The notes beneath the pieces were generated by a model that was given only the letters and a program-made list of their open reading frames with translations, did no database searches and had not been told where the DNA came from. A stretch of 64,000 nucleotides of DNA from an uncultured Robiginitomaculum sp. Its GTDB lineage: Bacteria > Pseudomonadota > Alphaproteobacteria > Caulobacterales > Maricaulaceae. Where the stretch lies: positions 1 through 64,000 of the forward strand of contig CALLXE010000025.1 in NCBI GenBank assembly GCA_938015875.1, read 5' to 3'. The position numbers and the translations under genes were made by a program. Of this stretch, positions 19,603 to 28,807 are shown piece by piece. The stretch's first letter is position 1. Every line of letters starts with the position of its first letter.

Positions 19603-20799
19603 TTAAAAATCAAATCCGAGGCGGGCGTTAATACCGCTTGCACTCTCGGCATAGCCGCCATCGGCCTCAGCATTGAAATAATTGATCCGCAAACGCGTGT
19701 TTTTAGTCGGAAGCCAATCAGCCCCCAGAACAAAGGTATCAAGTTTACCCTCGTATCCGTTATCCTGAAGATCGAGCGTATCGTAACGGGCAATGAGTGA
19801 TACGGCCCCCATACCGCCTTCACCAAGCGGGCTGTCGACTTTCATGCGGTCATAAGTTCCGCCGGAAGACTTATAGCTGCGCCGACCGCCAAAAATAATG
19901 CCGGCTTCGATATATCCGCCGCCAAAATTTGCATCGGGATTAGCATCGACGCCTGTGACGTCGATAATCGCATATTCCGCAGCAGCCCAGAGATTGTCTT
20001 TCAAAATCAAACCCTCAACCGCGAAAAGATTATCTTTATCGCCAAAGCTCTCATCAACCCCGGTAACAATACGGCCTGCGTTAATAATGCGGCCGCTCGG
20101 AAGAACGCCTTGCGTGTTATCAGATGCCAGAGAATGAGCAAATGGGCGTTGGCGATAGCGGAAATTACTGTCTCCGGAATCGCGGTAACGCCAAGATGTG
20201 CCCAAATGGACGAGCATGTCACCGGATTTAATCGGCGTAAATGTTGCCCGGGCGGCGGCCGCGTTTCCGTTCGTGCTGCCGTCATTATTGATGTTTTCAC
20301 CGTAAATACCGGCATTCAGCGTATAATTATCACCGGCCGTACCGATAGACAGGCCAACCCGGCGATCAAGTCCGAAAGCATCTGTAAAACCGCCGCGCTC
20401 TATCGTCGTGATAAAGCGCGAACTGGCTTCTTCTTCGAGGGAGTTATGGGTTTTAAAGTGGCCGACCTTAATTTTAAACGGTTGATTTTCCGGAGAAAAC
20501 TGAAGATAGCCATCTGTGATTTCCAGGTCTGAGCCCGTCGTGTGATTAAACTCGAATTTATAACTGACAGCGCTTCCGAATTTGCCTTTTGCAAACAAGC
20601 GGGCGCGGCGAACCTCTGAAGACGTCACGCTGAGGCTTTCCATGCTGCCGGTGATATTATCGATGTCTGTGACAGCATAATCCATCATGAAGCGGCCGCC
20701 AATCTCAAGGGTCTTGTCTTGAGCGTTTGCGCCGGATGAAAAAACCAAAGAAGCAGCTAATGTTGAAACGGCAAAACCGCTCTTAAATAAAAATGTCAT
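19603..20799 (-). CDS. OprO/OprP-type (phosphate-selective) porin
   Basis: The 398-residue protein is an outer membrane beta-barrel of the phosphate-selective porin O/P family. It has a signal peptide MTFLFKSGFAVSTLAASLVF with cleavage near ANA-QD. It then shows LEIGGRFMMDYA, VRRARLFAKGKFGSAVSYKFEFN and a C-terminal strand ending in Phe (ARLGFDF), the usual barrel-assembly signal. OprP-type porins take up phosphate or polyphosphate, and some take other anions. Specificity is supported by four tandem Pho-box units at 20877-20920, 78-121 bases upstream of the start. ATG 20799 was chosen because it begins the signal peptide; the open frame continues to 21039 without support. Confidence 0.9.
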   Translation of the reverse strand: MTFLFKSGFAVSTLAASLVFSSGANAQDKTLEIGGRFMMDYAVTDIDNITGSMESLSVTSSEVRRARLFAKGKFGSAVSYKFEFNHTTGSDLEITDGYLQFSPENQPFKIKVGHFKTHNSLEEEASSRFITTIERGGFTDAFGLDRRVGLSIGTAGDNYTLNAGIYGENINNDGSTNGNAAAARATFTPIKSGDMLVHLGTSWRYRDSGDSNFRYRQRPFAHSLASDNTQGVLPSGRIINAGRIVTGVDESFGDKDNLFAVEGLILKDNLWAAAEYAIIDVTGVDANPDANFGGGYIEAGIIFGGRRSYKSSGGTYDRMKVDSPLGEGGMGAVSLIARYDTLDLQDNGYEGKLDTFVLGADWLPTKNTRLRINYFNAEADGGYAESASGINARLGFDF

Positions 20800-20876
20800 C
20801 GTTCGAACCTTTAAAATACGATGGAGCCTTGCGGCCGTAAAACGCTTTTGCGTATGATTAGCGACCTTTGGCCACG

Positions 20877-20920
20877 TAATTTGACAGTTTTGAACACTTT
20901 TTGTGACAGTTTTATGAAAA
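20877..20920 (-). promoter_or_regulatory. Tandem Pho box (four 11-bp units)
   Basis: Read on the minus strand, four adjacent 11-mers occur: TTTTCATAAAA, CTGTCACAAAA, AGTGTTCAAAA and CTGTCAAATTA. This is the 7+4 architecture of PhoB sites (consensus unit CTGTCAT plus an A/T-rich four-mer). The second and fourth units match CTGTCA exactly. It lies directly upstream of the phosphate-type porin, so the porin is probably induced by PhoB at low phosphate. Confidence 0.85.
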
Positions 20921-21053
20921 CTCTTATCCTTGCCTTGCCAAGAGGCATTATGAGCCGCCTGCCGGATTGAACACTGTGAAAAAGCGATAATTTCCCGATG
21001 ACTCGGCGTGCTACAAGACTTGCCATGCGCCCTCGCCATTGTTAGAGCGCAGC

Positions 21054-21692
21054 ATGTTTGATTATTCGCTTTTCATATCCGCCTTTGCGATTTTATTCGT
21101 CATTATCGACCCGCCCGGTTGCGCGCCTATTTTTGCAACCCTGACAAAGGGCACGAGCCGCAAACATCAAAAGACAATGGCGTTTAAATCCGTCGGTGTC
21201 GCCGCCGTTATCTTACTCGGCTTTGCCTTTTTTGGCGAGTGGGTGTTCTCTAAGCTGGGGATCAGCCTGGATGCCTTGCGGGTCGCCGGCGGCATAATGC
21301 TGTTTATTATCGGCCTGAACATGGTGTTTGAAAAGCGCACAGAACACCGCGAGGACCGCGCGGAAGAAGCCCTGCACGAAGCAACAGATCCGGAAGATAT
21401 TTCAGTTTTCCCTATGGGCATCCCCATGATCGCCGGGCCGGGAACGATGGCTTCGCTTTTGCTGCTGATGTCACGGGCGGATGGCATCACCGAACAACTC
21501 ACGGTCATCGCGGCGCTTATCGCTGTTTTGTCGGTCGCCTTGGTAACGTTTTTAATCGCCGGGCCGCTGATGAAGGTTTTAGGAAAAAGCTTCACAGATA
21601 TTTTAACCCGCGTGCTTGGTGTTTTACTGGCAACGCTCGCGGCGCAATTTGTTCTGGACGGTATTATTAACGCCTTTACCGCCGCGCTTTAA
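21054..21692 (+). CDS. MarC family integral membrane protein
   Basis: The 212-residue protein is a six-helix MarC/UPF0056 family membrane protein, found widely in proteobacteria. Its function is unsettled; the early link of E. coli MarC to antibiotic resistance was not upheld. Family marks are FAILFVIIDPPGCAPIFATLT near the N-terminus, AGGIMLFIIGLNM and VFPMGIPMIAGPGTMA. The start ATG 21054 is preferred over TTG 21039 on family N-termini. It is divergent from the porin and shares the intergenic region holding the Pho box. Confidence 0.88.
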   Translation: MFDYSLFISAFAILFVIIDPPGCAPIFATLTKGTSRKHQKTMAFKSVGVAAVILLGFAFFGEWVFSKLGISLDALRVAGGIMLFIIGLNMVFEKRTEHREDRAEEALHEATDPEDISVFPMGIPMIAGPGTMASLLLLMSRADGITEQLTVIAALIAVLSVALVTFLIAGPLMKVLGKSFTDILTRVLGVLLATLAAQFVLDGIINAFTAAL

Positions 21693-21753
21693 AGCGTTGC
21701 AGTTTACGCCGGCCGTGCCTACATAAGCCTTATAGTTTACCCCGGGAGTCCCC

Positions 21754-22047
21754 ATGTCTATCGCGTTTCTAAATCTGCTGCTCAGCATTATATCCCTGCT
21801 GACCTTCATTGTCTTTGCATGGGTGATTGTCAGCTGGCTGCTCGCGTTTAATATTATTAATACCCGCAATCAAGTCGTCTATCAGATTGTCAAAACGCTG
21901 GACGCGATTATTAATCCGCTCGTTGCGCCCATTCGCAAAATCATTCCAAGCTTTGGCGGGCTGGATTTCTCTCCGATTATTTTGCTGTTTGCGCTGTATT
22001 TTTTGCAAGATTGGATCATGCAAATCCGCGTCGGCAATATTCTTTAG
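21754..22047 (+). CDS. YggT family membrane protein
   Basis: The 97-residue protein is a YggT family membrane protein with two hydrophobic segments (about 4-28 and 66-90). Between them is the family motif INPLVAPIRKIIPSFGGLDFSPII. YggT proteins are linked to membrane and division-related functions without a fixed mechanism. GGGAG at 21744-21748 supports ATG 21754. Its last four bases overlap the end of the convergent CBM9/DUF5916 gene. Confidence 0.9.
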   Translation: MSIAFLNLLLSIISLLTFIVFAWVIVSWLLAFNIINTRNQVVYQIVKTLDAIINPLVAPIRKIIPSFGGLDFSPIILLFALYFLQDWIMQIRVGNIL

Positions 22048-24224
22048 AACCGGTAGGTATTGCCGATCCGCACCGACAGCCCGGATTGACGGGAGTTTAA
22101 GTCGTCAAAGTCTGCGGTCCCGCTTTGCGAGTAAGTCACCAGTAATTCTGTTTGCGGCCGAATGGCCCAACGGAACCGGCCGAAATATTCGAAATCTTCG
22201 GAAATATTGTCATATTGCACTTGGTTGACGATCTGCATATCCGGCGTGATATTAATATTGGCATCTACAGACAACACTTTGATCTGCACGCTTCCTGCGG
22301 GCAGGGAGATATCGTTTTGGCGATAGCCGGCCTTAAAGTTTAAATGTTTTGTCGGTCGGTAATTGGCGGTCACATCCAAAAGCGTGCGGTCCCCGTCATA
22401 CCAACCCCCGATCTCAAGCTCAGCCCGAAGTCCCCAATTTCGTGAACTGCCGGTATCGAAAACGGCTGACTTGCGCAGCCATGTGTAATTGCCTGCGGGG
22501 ATATTGACGGTGCCGGCCACTGTGAACGGAGCGTCGAGCCGATCGCTGTCTTGGAACAAAAAACCAAGCGCGCTTGAGCCGTCGCGCCAAACGCGTTGTA
22601 TGTATGTGCCGATCTGCGCGCTTTCCTGTGCAGCGCTTAAGTCTGTCACAAGCGTGCCGAAAAAGCCCAGCGTGTCATATAGCGTATCGCTGCCGCTGCT
22701 ATGCCGATTACGAAAGCGCAATTGACCGTTGTAATCGCGGATACCGCTTCGGTTGGTAAAACCGAGGGCGGGATCATAACCTTCGCCGAGATGCTTTGCG
22801 CGCACAAACCAATTAAGCTTGTCATTGGGATAGGCGATTTCCACCCCGTAACTTTCCCCGTCGCGGGCCGCATCCGTAGATTCAGATTTTAAATAATATC
22901 CGTCAGCGGCGAAATTCGCGCCACTTTGAAACTGTGTTTTATACTGCCCATCGAGGCCCCAAACCGTATTGTCAGTCTCCCCTGTCGGGTCTCCGTCCGT
23001 AACAATCATGCCAATCCGTGACCCGCCTGCAATATCGGCGGACAAACGCGCAACAGAGAGCACTTGACGATCTAAATCCCCGGCGCGTCCGGTTTGCGCA
23101 GACAGCGCGCCAATATTAATCGGCCCGACTGATCCCGACAGTTTTGCGCCGCCTTCAATATCAACCGGCACGCCCCCGACAATTCCGATACGGCGCGAGA
23201 AAAAAGGTAGGCCATTCACGGCGCGAAATGGCCGCCCGCCAAACGCAAACAGGTTTTGATCCTGCAGGAAAAACTCGCGGGTTTCCGGGAGGAAAAGTGA
23301 AAACCGGTCCGTGTTCACCTGCCGCGGATCAAGGGGCATATCAGAAAAATCCGTATTCAGCGTCACGCTGCCGGTCAGGGCCGGCGTGAAACGGTAATAA
23401 AGATTGACCGCAGGCTCCAGACTTTTATCGGTTTGACCGCTGCCCCAATCGTGAAGGGTCTCGGCCGTTAAAAAACCTTCGATTTCGATGCCCGCTCCGG
23501 CGCGGGTGTTTTTAATACCCGTCAGGCGGCCAATGCCCGAGACATCATAATCCGGCAAGTCTTGGGTGATTTGCGACCAGGCAATGATTTCGTTTTTACG
23601 CGCGATATTGCGGCGAATTTGAAAGCCCCAACCCTCCTCGTTGTTATCATAACCAAAGCTTCGAAACGGTATGGCGATCTCTGCTGTCCAGCCCTCATCT
23701 GTGATGCGGGTTTTGGCATTCCAAATCGTATCCCATTCAGGGGCAAATTTTCGATTGTTTTCCGTTAAGCCGTCGCGGCGGGCTCCGGTGGGGCTGACCA
23801 TAAAAAAGTGAGAATCGCGCGCTGTATTATAACTGTCGAGAAATATCTGAATATAGTCGTCTTTTTCAACGTCCACATCACGGGTCATGACATTAGCCGT
23901 TATATCCTGCGGACTGCTGTCATAGAGCGTTGCGCCGATATAAAGATGTGTATCCGTATAAACAATTCGCACGTCCGTTCGGTCGGACGGCATCGCGCCT
24001 TCGACCGGCTGTATTTGAAAGAACTGATCCGTAACCGGGGCCTTGCGCCAGACAGCGTCCGACAAATCGCCGTCCATGTCAGGAGCGCTTTCCGCTGCAA
24101 TCTTCAGGGCCTTTATTTGCGGCGCTGTTTCGGCCACAGCCCCGGGCGCGCTCATCAGCGCGCACAGAGCGGCTCCGCACTGCAACCCCCACGGATGCAT
24201 TAATTTAAAAAGCGATGACCCCAC
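22044..24224 (-). CDS. CBM9-domain / DUF5916 outer membrane protein
   Basis: The 726-residue exported protein has a CBM9-like carbohydrate-binding domain at about residues 40-250, marked by DGDLSDAVWRKAP, TDTHLYIGATLYDSSP, DDYIQIFLDSYNTARDSHFF and GWTAEIAIPFRSFGY. A long DUF5916 beta-barrel region follows, ending in a C-terminal aromatic residue (IGNTYRF). Related proteins sit in the outer membrane and are suspected to bind glycans; no enzyme activity is known. GTG 24224 is chosen because AAGGA lies six bases upstream; ATG 24200 has no such site. It overlaps yggT at the 3' end. Confidence 0.85.
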   Translation of the reverse strand: MGSSLFKLMHPWGLQCGAALCALMSAPGAVAETAPQIKALKIAAESAPDMDGDLSDAVWRKAPVTDQFFQIQPVEGAMPSDRTDVRIVYTDTHLYIGATLYDSSPQDITANVMTRDVDVEKDDYIQIFLDSYNTARDSHFFMVSPTGARRDGLTENNRKFAPEWDTIWNAKTRITDEGWTAEIAIPFRSFGYDNNEEGWGFQIRRNIARKNEIIAWSQITQDLPDYDVSGIGRLTGIKNTRAGAGIEIEGFLTAETLHDWGSGQTDKSLEPAVNLYYRFTPALTGSVTLNTDFSDMPLDPRQVNTDRFSLFLPETREFFLQDQNLFAFGGRPFRAVNGLPFFSRRIGIVGGVPVDIEGGAKLSGSVGPINIGALSAQTGRAGDLDRQVLSVARLSADIAGGSRIGMIVTDGDPTGETDNTVWGLDGQYKTQFQSGANFAADGYYLKSESTDAARDGESYGVEIAYPNDKLNWFVRAKHLGEGYDPALGFTNRSGIRDYNGQLRFRNRHSSGSDTLYDTLGFFGTLVTDLSAAQESAQIGTYIQRVWRDGSSALGFLFQDSDRLDAPFTVAGTVNIPAGNYTWLRKSAVFDTGSSRNWGLRAELEIGGWYDGDRTLLDVTANYRPTKHLNFKAGYRQNDISLPAGSVQIKVLSVDANINITPDMQIVNQVQYDNISEDFEYFGRFRWAIRPQTELLVTYSQSGTADFDDLNSRQSGLSVRIGNTYRF

Positions 24225-24346
24225 GTCGCATCCTTCAACTAAGCCGCGCAGGAGACTGCCGGCTCGCGCCCCGACCTTTCGCTACACAGAATGCCGGCTA
24301 CTGTCTACTCTTGTAAAACCGGTTTGGTTATTGAGGTCTTAACGCG

Positions 24347-25657
24347 TTAATCGCCGGGCCTGCCAATACTGGTATAGTGTATGCCATATTCGGCCATTTG
24401 ATCCGGCGCGTAAATGTTGCGCAAATCGACCAAAACAGGCGCGCGAAGCAAATCTTTGACTTTGCGAATATCCAGAGCGCGAAAACTGTCCCATTCCGTG
24501 ATAATCACAAGCGCATCCGCGCCGTCTATACATTCATAAGTTCCGGATGAAAATTCAACATCACTGAGCATATGAGCCGCCTCTTTCATCGCCTCCGGAT
24601 CAAAGGCTTTAATGCGGGCACCGGCCTTTTGCAGCGCCGGAATAATGTCCAACGCCGGCGCGTCGCGCATGTCATCTGTATTCGGTTTAAACGCAAGGCC
24701 CAAAACAGCGACGGTCTTACCGTCAACGGACCCGCCGCACGCATCAATCACCCGCAAAGCCATAGCCGCTTTGCGGTCTTTATTGACCTGTTCAACGGTC
24801 TCTACGATCTTAAGCGGGCTGCCGACCTCTTGGGCCGTTCGGACAACAGCCAGCGTATCTTTTGGAAAGCACGACCCGCCGTAACCGGGGCCGGCATTTA
24901 AAAACTTACGACCGATGCGTCCGTCAAGGCCAATGCCGCGCGAGACTTCCTGAACATTTGCGCCAACCTTTTCACACAGATCCGCTATTTCATTGATAAA
25001 TGTAATCTTTGTCGCCAGAAACGCATTGCCCGCATATTTAATCAGTTCAGATGTGCGGCGATCCGTAAACAGCATCGGGGTTTCATTTAAATAAAGCGGA
25101 CGATAAAGGCGCTTCATCACGTCAACCGCGCGCGGATCATCTGTACCGACGACGACCCGGTCCGGGCGCTTAAAGTCATCAATCGCTGCGCCTTCGCGCA
25201 AAAATTCAGGGTTTGAAACGACCGCGACATCAGCGCTTGGATTGGTCTTGGCAATAATCGCCGCCACTTCATCGCCGGTGCCGACAGGAACCGTTGATTT
25301 GGTCACAACAACCGTAAAACCGTCAATAACGCCGGCGATTTCCTCAGAGGCCGCATAGACATACGACAGATCAGCGTGTCCGTCCCCGCGACGCGCCGGT
25401 GTGCCGACCGCGATAAAGACAGCATCGGCATCTTTCACGGCGTCCGTTATCTCAGTTGTAAAAAACAGGCGCTTCTCAGCGACATTTTTTGCCACCAAGT
25501 CTTCAAGGCCGGGTTCAAAAATCGGAACGCCGCCCTTATTGAGAATATCAATTTTATTGGGGTCTTTATCGACGCAGGTTACCGTGTGGCCGAAATCGGC
25601 AAAACAAACGCCGGAGACTAATCCGACATAACCCGTTCCAATCATTGCTACGCGCAT
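24347..25657 (-). CDS. UDP-glucose 6-dehydrogenase
   Basis: This enzyme oxidises UDP-glucose to UDP-glucuronate with two NAD+. The 436-residue protein starts MRVAMIGTGYVGLVSG, with the Rossmann GTGYVG at 7-12, and has the catalytic Cys263 in GYGGSCFPKDT. The C-terminal UDP-binding domain carries AVLGLAFKPNTDDMRDAP. The product feeds polysaccharide synthesis and is the substrate for the UDP-glucuronate-epimerase-like enzyme encoded at 27782-28789. The gene is on the opposite strand, so they are not one operon. Confidence 0.95.
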   Translation of the reverse strand: MRVAMIGTGYVGLVSGVCFADFGHTVTCVDKDPNKIDILNKGGVPIFEPGLEDLVAKNVAEKRLFFTTEITDAVKDADAVFIAVGTPARRGDGHADLSYVYAASEEIAGVIDGFTVVVTKSTVPVGTGDEVAAIIAKTNPSADVAVVSNPEFLREGAAIDDFKRPDRVVVGTDDPRAVDVMKRLYRPLYLNETPMLFTDRRTSELIKYAGNAFLATKITFINEIADLCEKVGANVQEVSRGIGLDGRIGRKFLNAGPGYGGSCFPKDTLAVVRTAQEVGSPLKIVETVEQVNKDRKAAMALRVIDACGGSVDGKTVAVLGLAFKPNTDDMRDAPALDIIPALQKAGARIKAFDPEAMKEAAHMLSDVEFSSGTYECIDGADALVIITEWDSFRALDIRKVKDLLRAPVLVDLRNIYAPDQMAEYGIHYTSIGRPGD

Positions 25658-25755
25658 GAATGTTTCCTTTGTAAATAATTACCTGACTTTGAAGGCTCTT
25701 TACAGCGCCGGAGCCCTGCGCGCTAATAAAAAAATGTGACGGGTTTGTAACACCT

Positions 25756-26700
25756 TTATTCGAATTCCAATCTTTCCTGCGAGAAATAGAACAGAGATTG
25801 CACCTCCGGGTCTTTAGCCAATACCTGCTCATCTGAAAATGAGAAAATCTTGCGGATGGTTTCTTGACGCTCGCGAAGAGCGGTTTCGAAATCGCGGTCA
25901 ATTTTACCTTCAGTGCCGAACAGTTTTAACTGCTTGGTCATGGCGTCATACATTTCCAATGAGCCGAAAAGATAAGAGCTTTCATAGAGAATTTTTGAGG
26001 CAATTTTCTCGGCAATCGATTTATAACCCAATTGATCAATCATGCGCGAGACCGGCTTGAAGATAAAATCAATTTCCTGCGTTATCGCCGGGTCTTTCAA
26101 ATATTGAAATTTGATTTTAGTAAACTCATCTTCTGCGGCGCGGACAAAATCAACCGAGACCTGCGGCGTGTGCACAAAGACGATATCGATATCGGAACCC
26201 TTGACCATAAAGTCGGTATTATTTACGCGACGCGGTTCATCATGCGCCAAAAAGTAACTGATGTCGCCGGCAATAAATGCACAGGCATGGTCCTGCAAAA
26301 CGGCGCGGGTTTCCGGCTTCAGCGCCAAAATGGCGCGGCGAGCAAATTGCAGTTTTTTCATACTGATGAGGCGATGGTGATTAGAGAGCAAAATAGAGCG
26401 CTCGACCGCCCGCACGGATTGGTCCGCCAAATGCACCAAGGTGAAGGACATGAAATTACGCAATATTGACGGTGAAAGCCGCAATTGATTGTCCCGCGTA
26501 ATGTCATAGCGCAAATAGTAACGCGCTGAATTTTTCAGGCGAAATTGCGGGCTGCTGCGGCAGATTTTCCAAACAATCATGCTGCTGACATCGCCAAGCT
26601 CTGCCAATATTTCTTTGCCGATCATCGGCCCGCGCTCGGCGAGTAAATCACGAATGCGGGACTCAAGCTCTGCGCGCTGTGGTGAGTGGGTTTGGTTCAT
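25756..26700 (-). CDS. Winged-helix plus nucleotidyltransferase-fold protein, unknown role
   Basis: I recognise no named family. The 314-residue protein begins with a region (about 8-75) that reads like a winged helix: ESRIRDLLAERGPMIGKEILAELG, VWKIC, and then a wing with RYYLRYDI. The core carries a nucleotidyltransferase-type signature: FIAGDIS (142-148, replacing the usual GS), SDIDIVFV (169-176, the paired acidic residues Asp170 and Asp172), and a third strand EIDFIF with Asp211 as the third acidic residue. The C-terminal third is helical. This implies nucleotide transfer to an unknown partner, or a decayed enzyme. ATG 26700 has no good ribosome binding site; TTG 26721 is an alternative. 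It lies between UDP-sugar genes. Confidence 0.7.
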   Translation of the reverse strand: MNQTHSPQRAELESRIRDLLAERGPMIGKEILAELGDVSSMIVWKICRSSPQFRLKNSARYYLRYDITRDNQLRLSPSILRNFMSFTLVHLADQSVRAVERSILLSNHHRLISMKKLQFARRAILALKPETRAVLQDHACAFIAGDISYFLAHDEPRRVNNTDFMVKGSDIDIVFVHTPQVSVDFVRAAEDEFTKIKFQYLKDPAITQEIDFIFKPVSRMIDQLGYKSIAEKIASKILYESSYLFGSLEMYDAMTKQLKLFGTEGKIDRDFETALRERQETIRKIFSFSDEQVLAKDPEVQSLFYFSQERLEFE

Positions 26701-26857
26701 AGAGACAGCGTTAGCATGCAATCCCTGATTTTGTCTAAATTTAAACCGGTGAAAATGCTGCGCCTGCGCCGCTTTGCCTGCACAGGATAAAGGTGGCTGC
26801 CCTTGCCAAAACAGCCTGTGCGCGCCATAGTCCGCCCCTTAATTATCGGAGCTTTTT

Positions 26858-27778
26858 ATGTCAAAAACATTGCGGGCGGGCGTCATTGGCGCCGGCGTTT
26901 TCGGCGGCTATCACGCGGGCAAATATGCCGATGCACGCGGCGCTGATTTGGTCGCAATTTTTGACGTTATGCCCGAAGCGGCCAAGGCCGGGGGGGAGGC
27001 GCGCGGCGTCCCCGGTTATGATAATCTTGATAATTTTTTGTCCGCCGTGGACATCGTCACCATTGCCAGCCCGGCCGCCACCCATTTTGACATGGCCAAA
27101 GCCTGCCTGAGCGCAGGTAAATCAGTGCTGATTGAAAAGCCCATCGCGCATACCGCCGCCGAAGGGGCGCAACTGGTTAAACTGGCCGCCGACAAGAAAC
27201 TCATTATCGCTATCGGGCATCAGGAACGTTTGGTATTTGACGCAATGGACCTTTTGGACACGCCTGAAACACCCACTGCCATCACCGCAGCCCGTATGGG
27301 TCCGTGGAGCCCGCGCGGCAGTGATGTCTCCGTCACCCTCGATTTAATGGTGCATGACGCCGATCTGGTACTGGCCCTGTTCGGCCGGCCCAAAGCGGCA
27401 AATATTACGGCGCATGCATCAAGTGAGAAAACGGATCTGCCCGACGCCATTACAGCGCAGATTGAATTTGAGGGCGGCGCGCAAGCCCGGCTTACCGCGT
27501 CACGTATTCACGAGGGCCGCGAACGGCATATGGAAATCACCTATCCGAGCGGCACGTTGAAAATCGATTTTGTCGCGCGGACATTTGAAAACAACACCGG
27601 CTTTGCACTGAATGAAAACTATGCAGATACGCCGGGCGGAAAAGACCCGCTGGGCGCAAATGTTCAGACTTTTATTGACGCGGTGTCCGGTAAACGTTCC
27701 CGTCCCGCCGTAACGGGCGCAGAAGGGCTCCGGGCCTTGGAGCTTATTTTAGCCATTGATATGGCGGCAGGATTTTAA
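26858..27778 (+). CDS. Gfo/Idh/MocA family oxidoreductase
   Basis: The 306-residue protein has an N-terminal Rossmann domain with GAGVFG at 11-16 and the EKPI motif at 93-96, whose lysine belongs to the active site of this family. A C-terminal alpha/beta domain includes DLMVHDADLVLALFG. Such enzymes oxidise or reduce sugars and sugar nucleotides with NAD(P). It ends three bases before the epimerase gene, so the two form an operon and probably act on the same sugar-nucleotide pathway. Confidence 0.9.
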   Translation: MSKTLRAGVIGAGVFGGYHAGKYADARGADLVAIFDVMPEAAKAGGEARGVPGYDNLDNFLSAVDIVTIASPAATHFDMAKACLSAGKSVLIEKPIAHTAAEGAQLVKLAADKKLIIAIGHQERLVFDAMDLLDTPETPTAITAARMGPWSPRGSDVSVTLDLMVHDADLVLALFGRPKAANITAHASSEKTDLPDAITAQIEFEGGAQARLTASRIHEGRERHMEITYPSGTLKIDFVARTFENNTGFALNENYADTPGGKDPLGANVQTFIDAVSGKRSRPAVTGAEGLRALELILAIDMAAGF

Positions 27779-27781
27779 AGC

Positions 27782-28789
27782 ATGAATATACTCATCACAG
27801 GCACAGCCGGGTTTATCGGCAATAATCTGGCGCAAAAATTGTTGGCGAAAGGTCATACGGTCTACGGCGTTGACGCGGTGACTGATTATTACGATGTGCA
27901 ACTGAAACGTGACAGGCTCGCGCTTTGCGAGGTCTATGACAGCTTTACGGCCTGCGAAATCCGCCTTGAAGACAACGCTGCGCTGACAGATGTATTTGAG
28001 CGTTGCCGGCCCGATATTGTTATCCATTTGGCCGCGCAAGCGGGCGTGCGCTACAGCCTTGATCACCCGCGTGAATATGTCGACACGAATGTTATCGGCA
28101 GTTTTAACATCACTGAACTGTCGAAAATTCATGCCGTGAAGCATTTAATTATTGCCTCGACCAGCAGCGCTTATGGCGCGTCGGAAGACTATCCGTTTAT
28201 TGAAAGCCAATCCGCGCCGCATCCGCTGACGATCTATGCGGCCACGAAACTTGCGTCGGAATTAATTGCCCACAGCCATTCGAGCCTGCATCAATTACCG
28301 ACAACGATATTGCGGTTTTTCAGCGTTTATGGCCCTTGGGGCCGCCCGGATATGGCCTTTTACCTGTTCACTCAAAAGATCATGGCCGGCGAGCCGATCG
28401 ACGTGTTTAATCACGGCAAATTGCAGCGCGACTTTACCTATATTGATGACCTGACAGCCGGCATTGAAGCCCTTATCCCCTGCATACCCGAGGTCGGAAA
28501 ACCGGCGTCCGCCAATGACAGCCTGTCTCCGGTAGCGCCCTATCGCCTTGTTAATATCGGCAATGGCGCGCCGGTCGAATTAATGGATTACATCACCGCA
28601 ATTGAGACAAGTATCGGTAAAACCGCCGTCAAAAATATGATCGGTATGCAGCCGGGAGACGTAAAGCAAACTTACGCCAATTCCGATTTGCTGTTTGATT
28701 TAACCGGCTATCGTCCGTCCACGGATTACCGCGAGGGCATCGAAAAATTCGTCGACTGGTACAAAGCGTATTACGCGAGAAGACAGTAA
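27782..28789 (+). CDS. NAD-dependent epimerase, UDP-glucuronate 4-epimerase-like
   Basis: This 335-residue extended short-chain dehydrogenase has GTAGFIG (GxxGxxG) at 7-13, the catalytic Tyr152 and Lys156 in YAATK, and Ser128/129. The segments LAAQAGVRYSLDHPREYVDTN, RFFSVYGPWGRPDMA and DFTYIDDL are typical of UDP-glucuronate 4-epimerases, which make UDP-galacturonate. The nearby UDP-glucose dehydrogenase would supply the substrate. It directly follows the Gfo/Idh oxidoreductase with a three-base gap. Confidence 0.92.
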   Translation: MNILITGTAGFIGNNLAQKLLAKGHTVYGVDAVTDYYDVQLKRDRLALCEVYDSFTACEIRLEDNAALTDVFERCRPDIVIHLAAQAGVRYSLDHPREYVDTNVIGSFNITELSKIHAVKHLIIASTSSAYGASEDYPFIESQSAPHPLTIYAATKLASELIAHSHSSLHQLPTTILRFFSVYGPWGRPDMAFYLFTQKIMAGEPIDVFNHGKLQRDFTYIDDLTAGIEALIPCIPEVGKPASANDSLSPVAPYRLVNIGNGAPVELMDYITAIETSIGKTAVKNMIGMQPGDVKQTYANSDLLFDLTGYRPSTDYREGIEKFVDWYKAYYARRQ

Positions 28790-28807
28790 ACCTCTCGCCG
28801 ATGTTAC

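Noticed and set aside
26858-28789. Complete capsule or O-antigen cluster
   Set aside because: Only sugar-nucleotide enzymes are present here; no flippase, polymerase or export genes accompany them.
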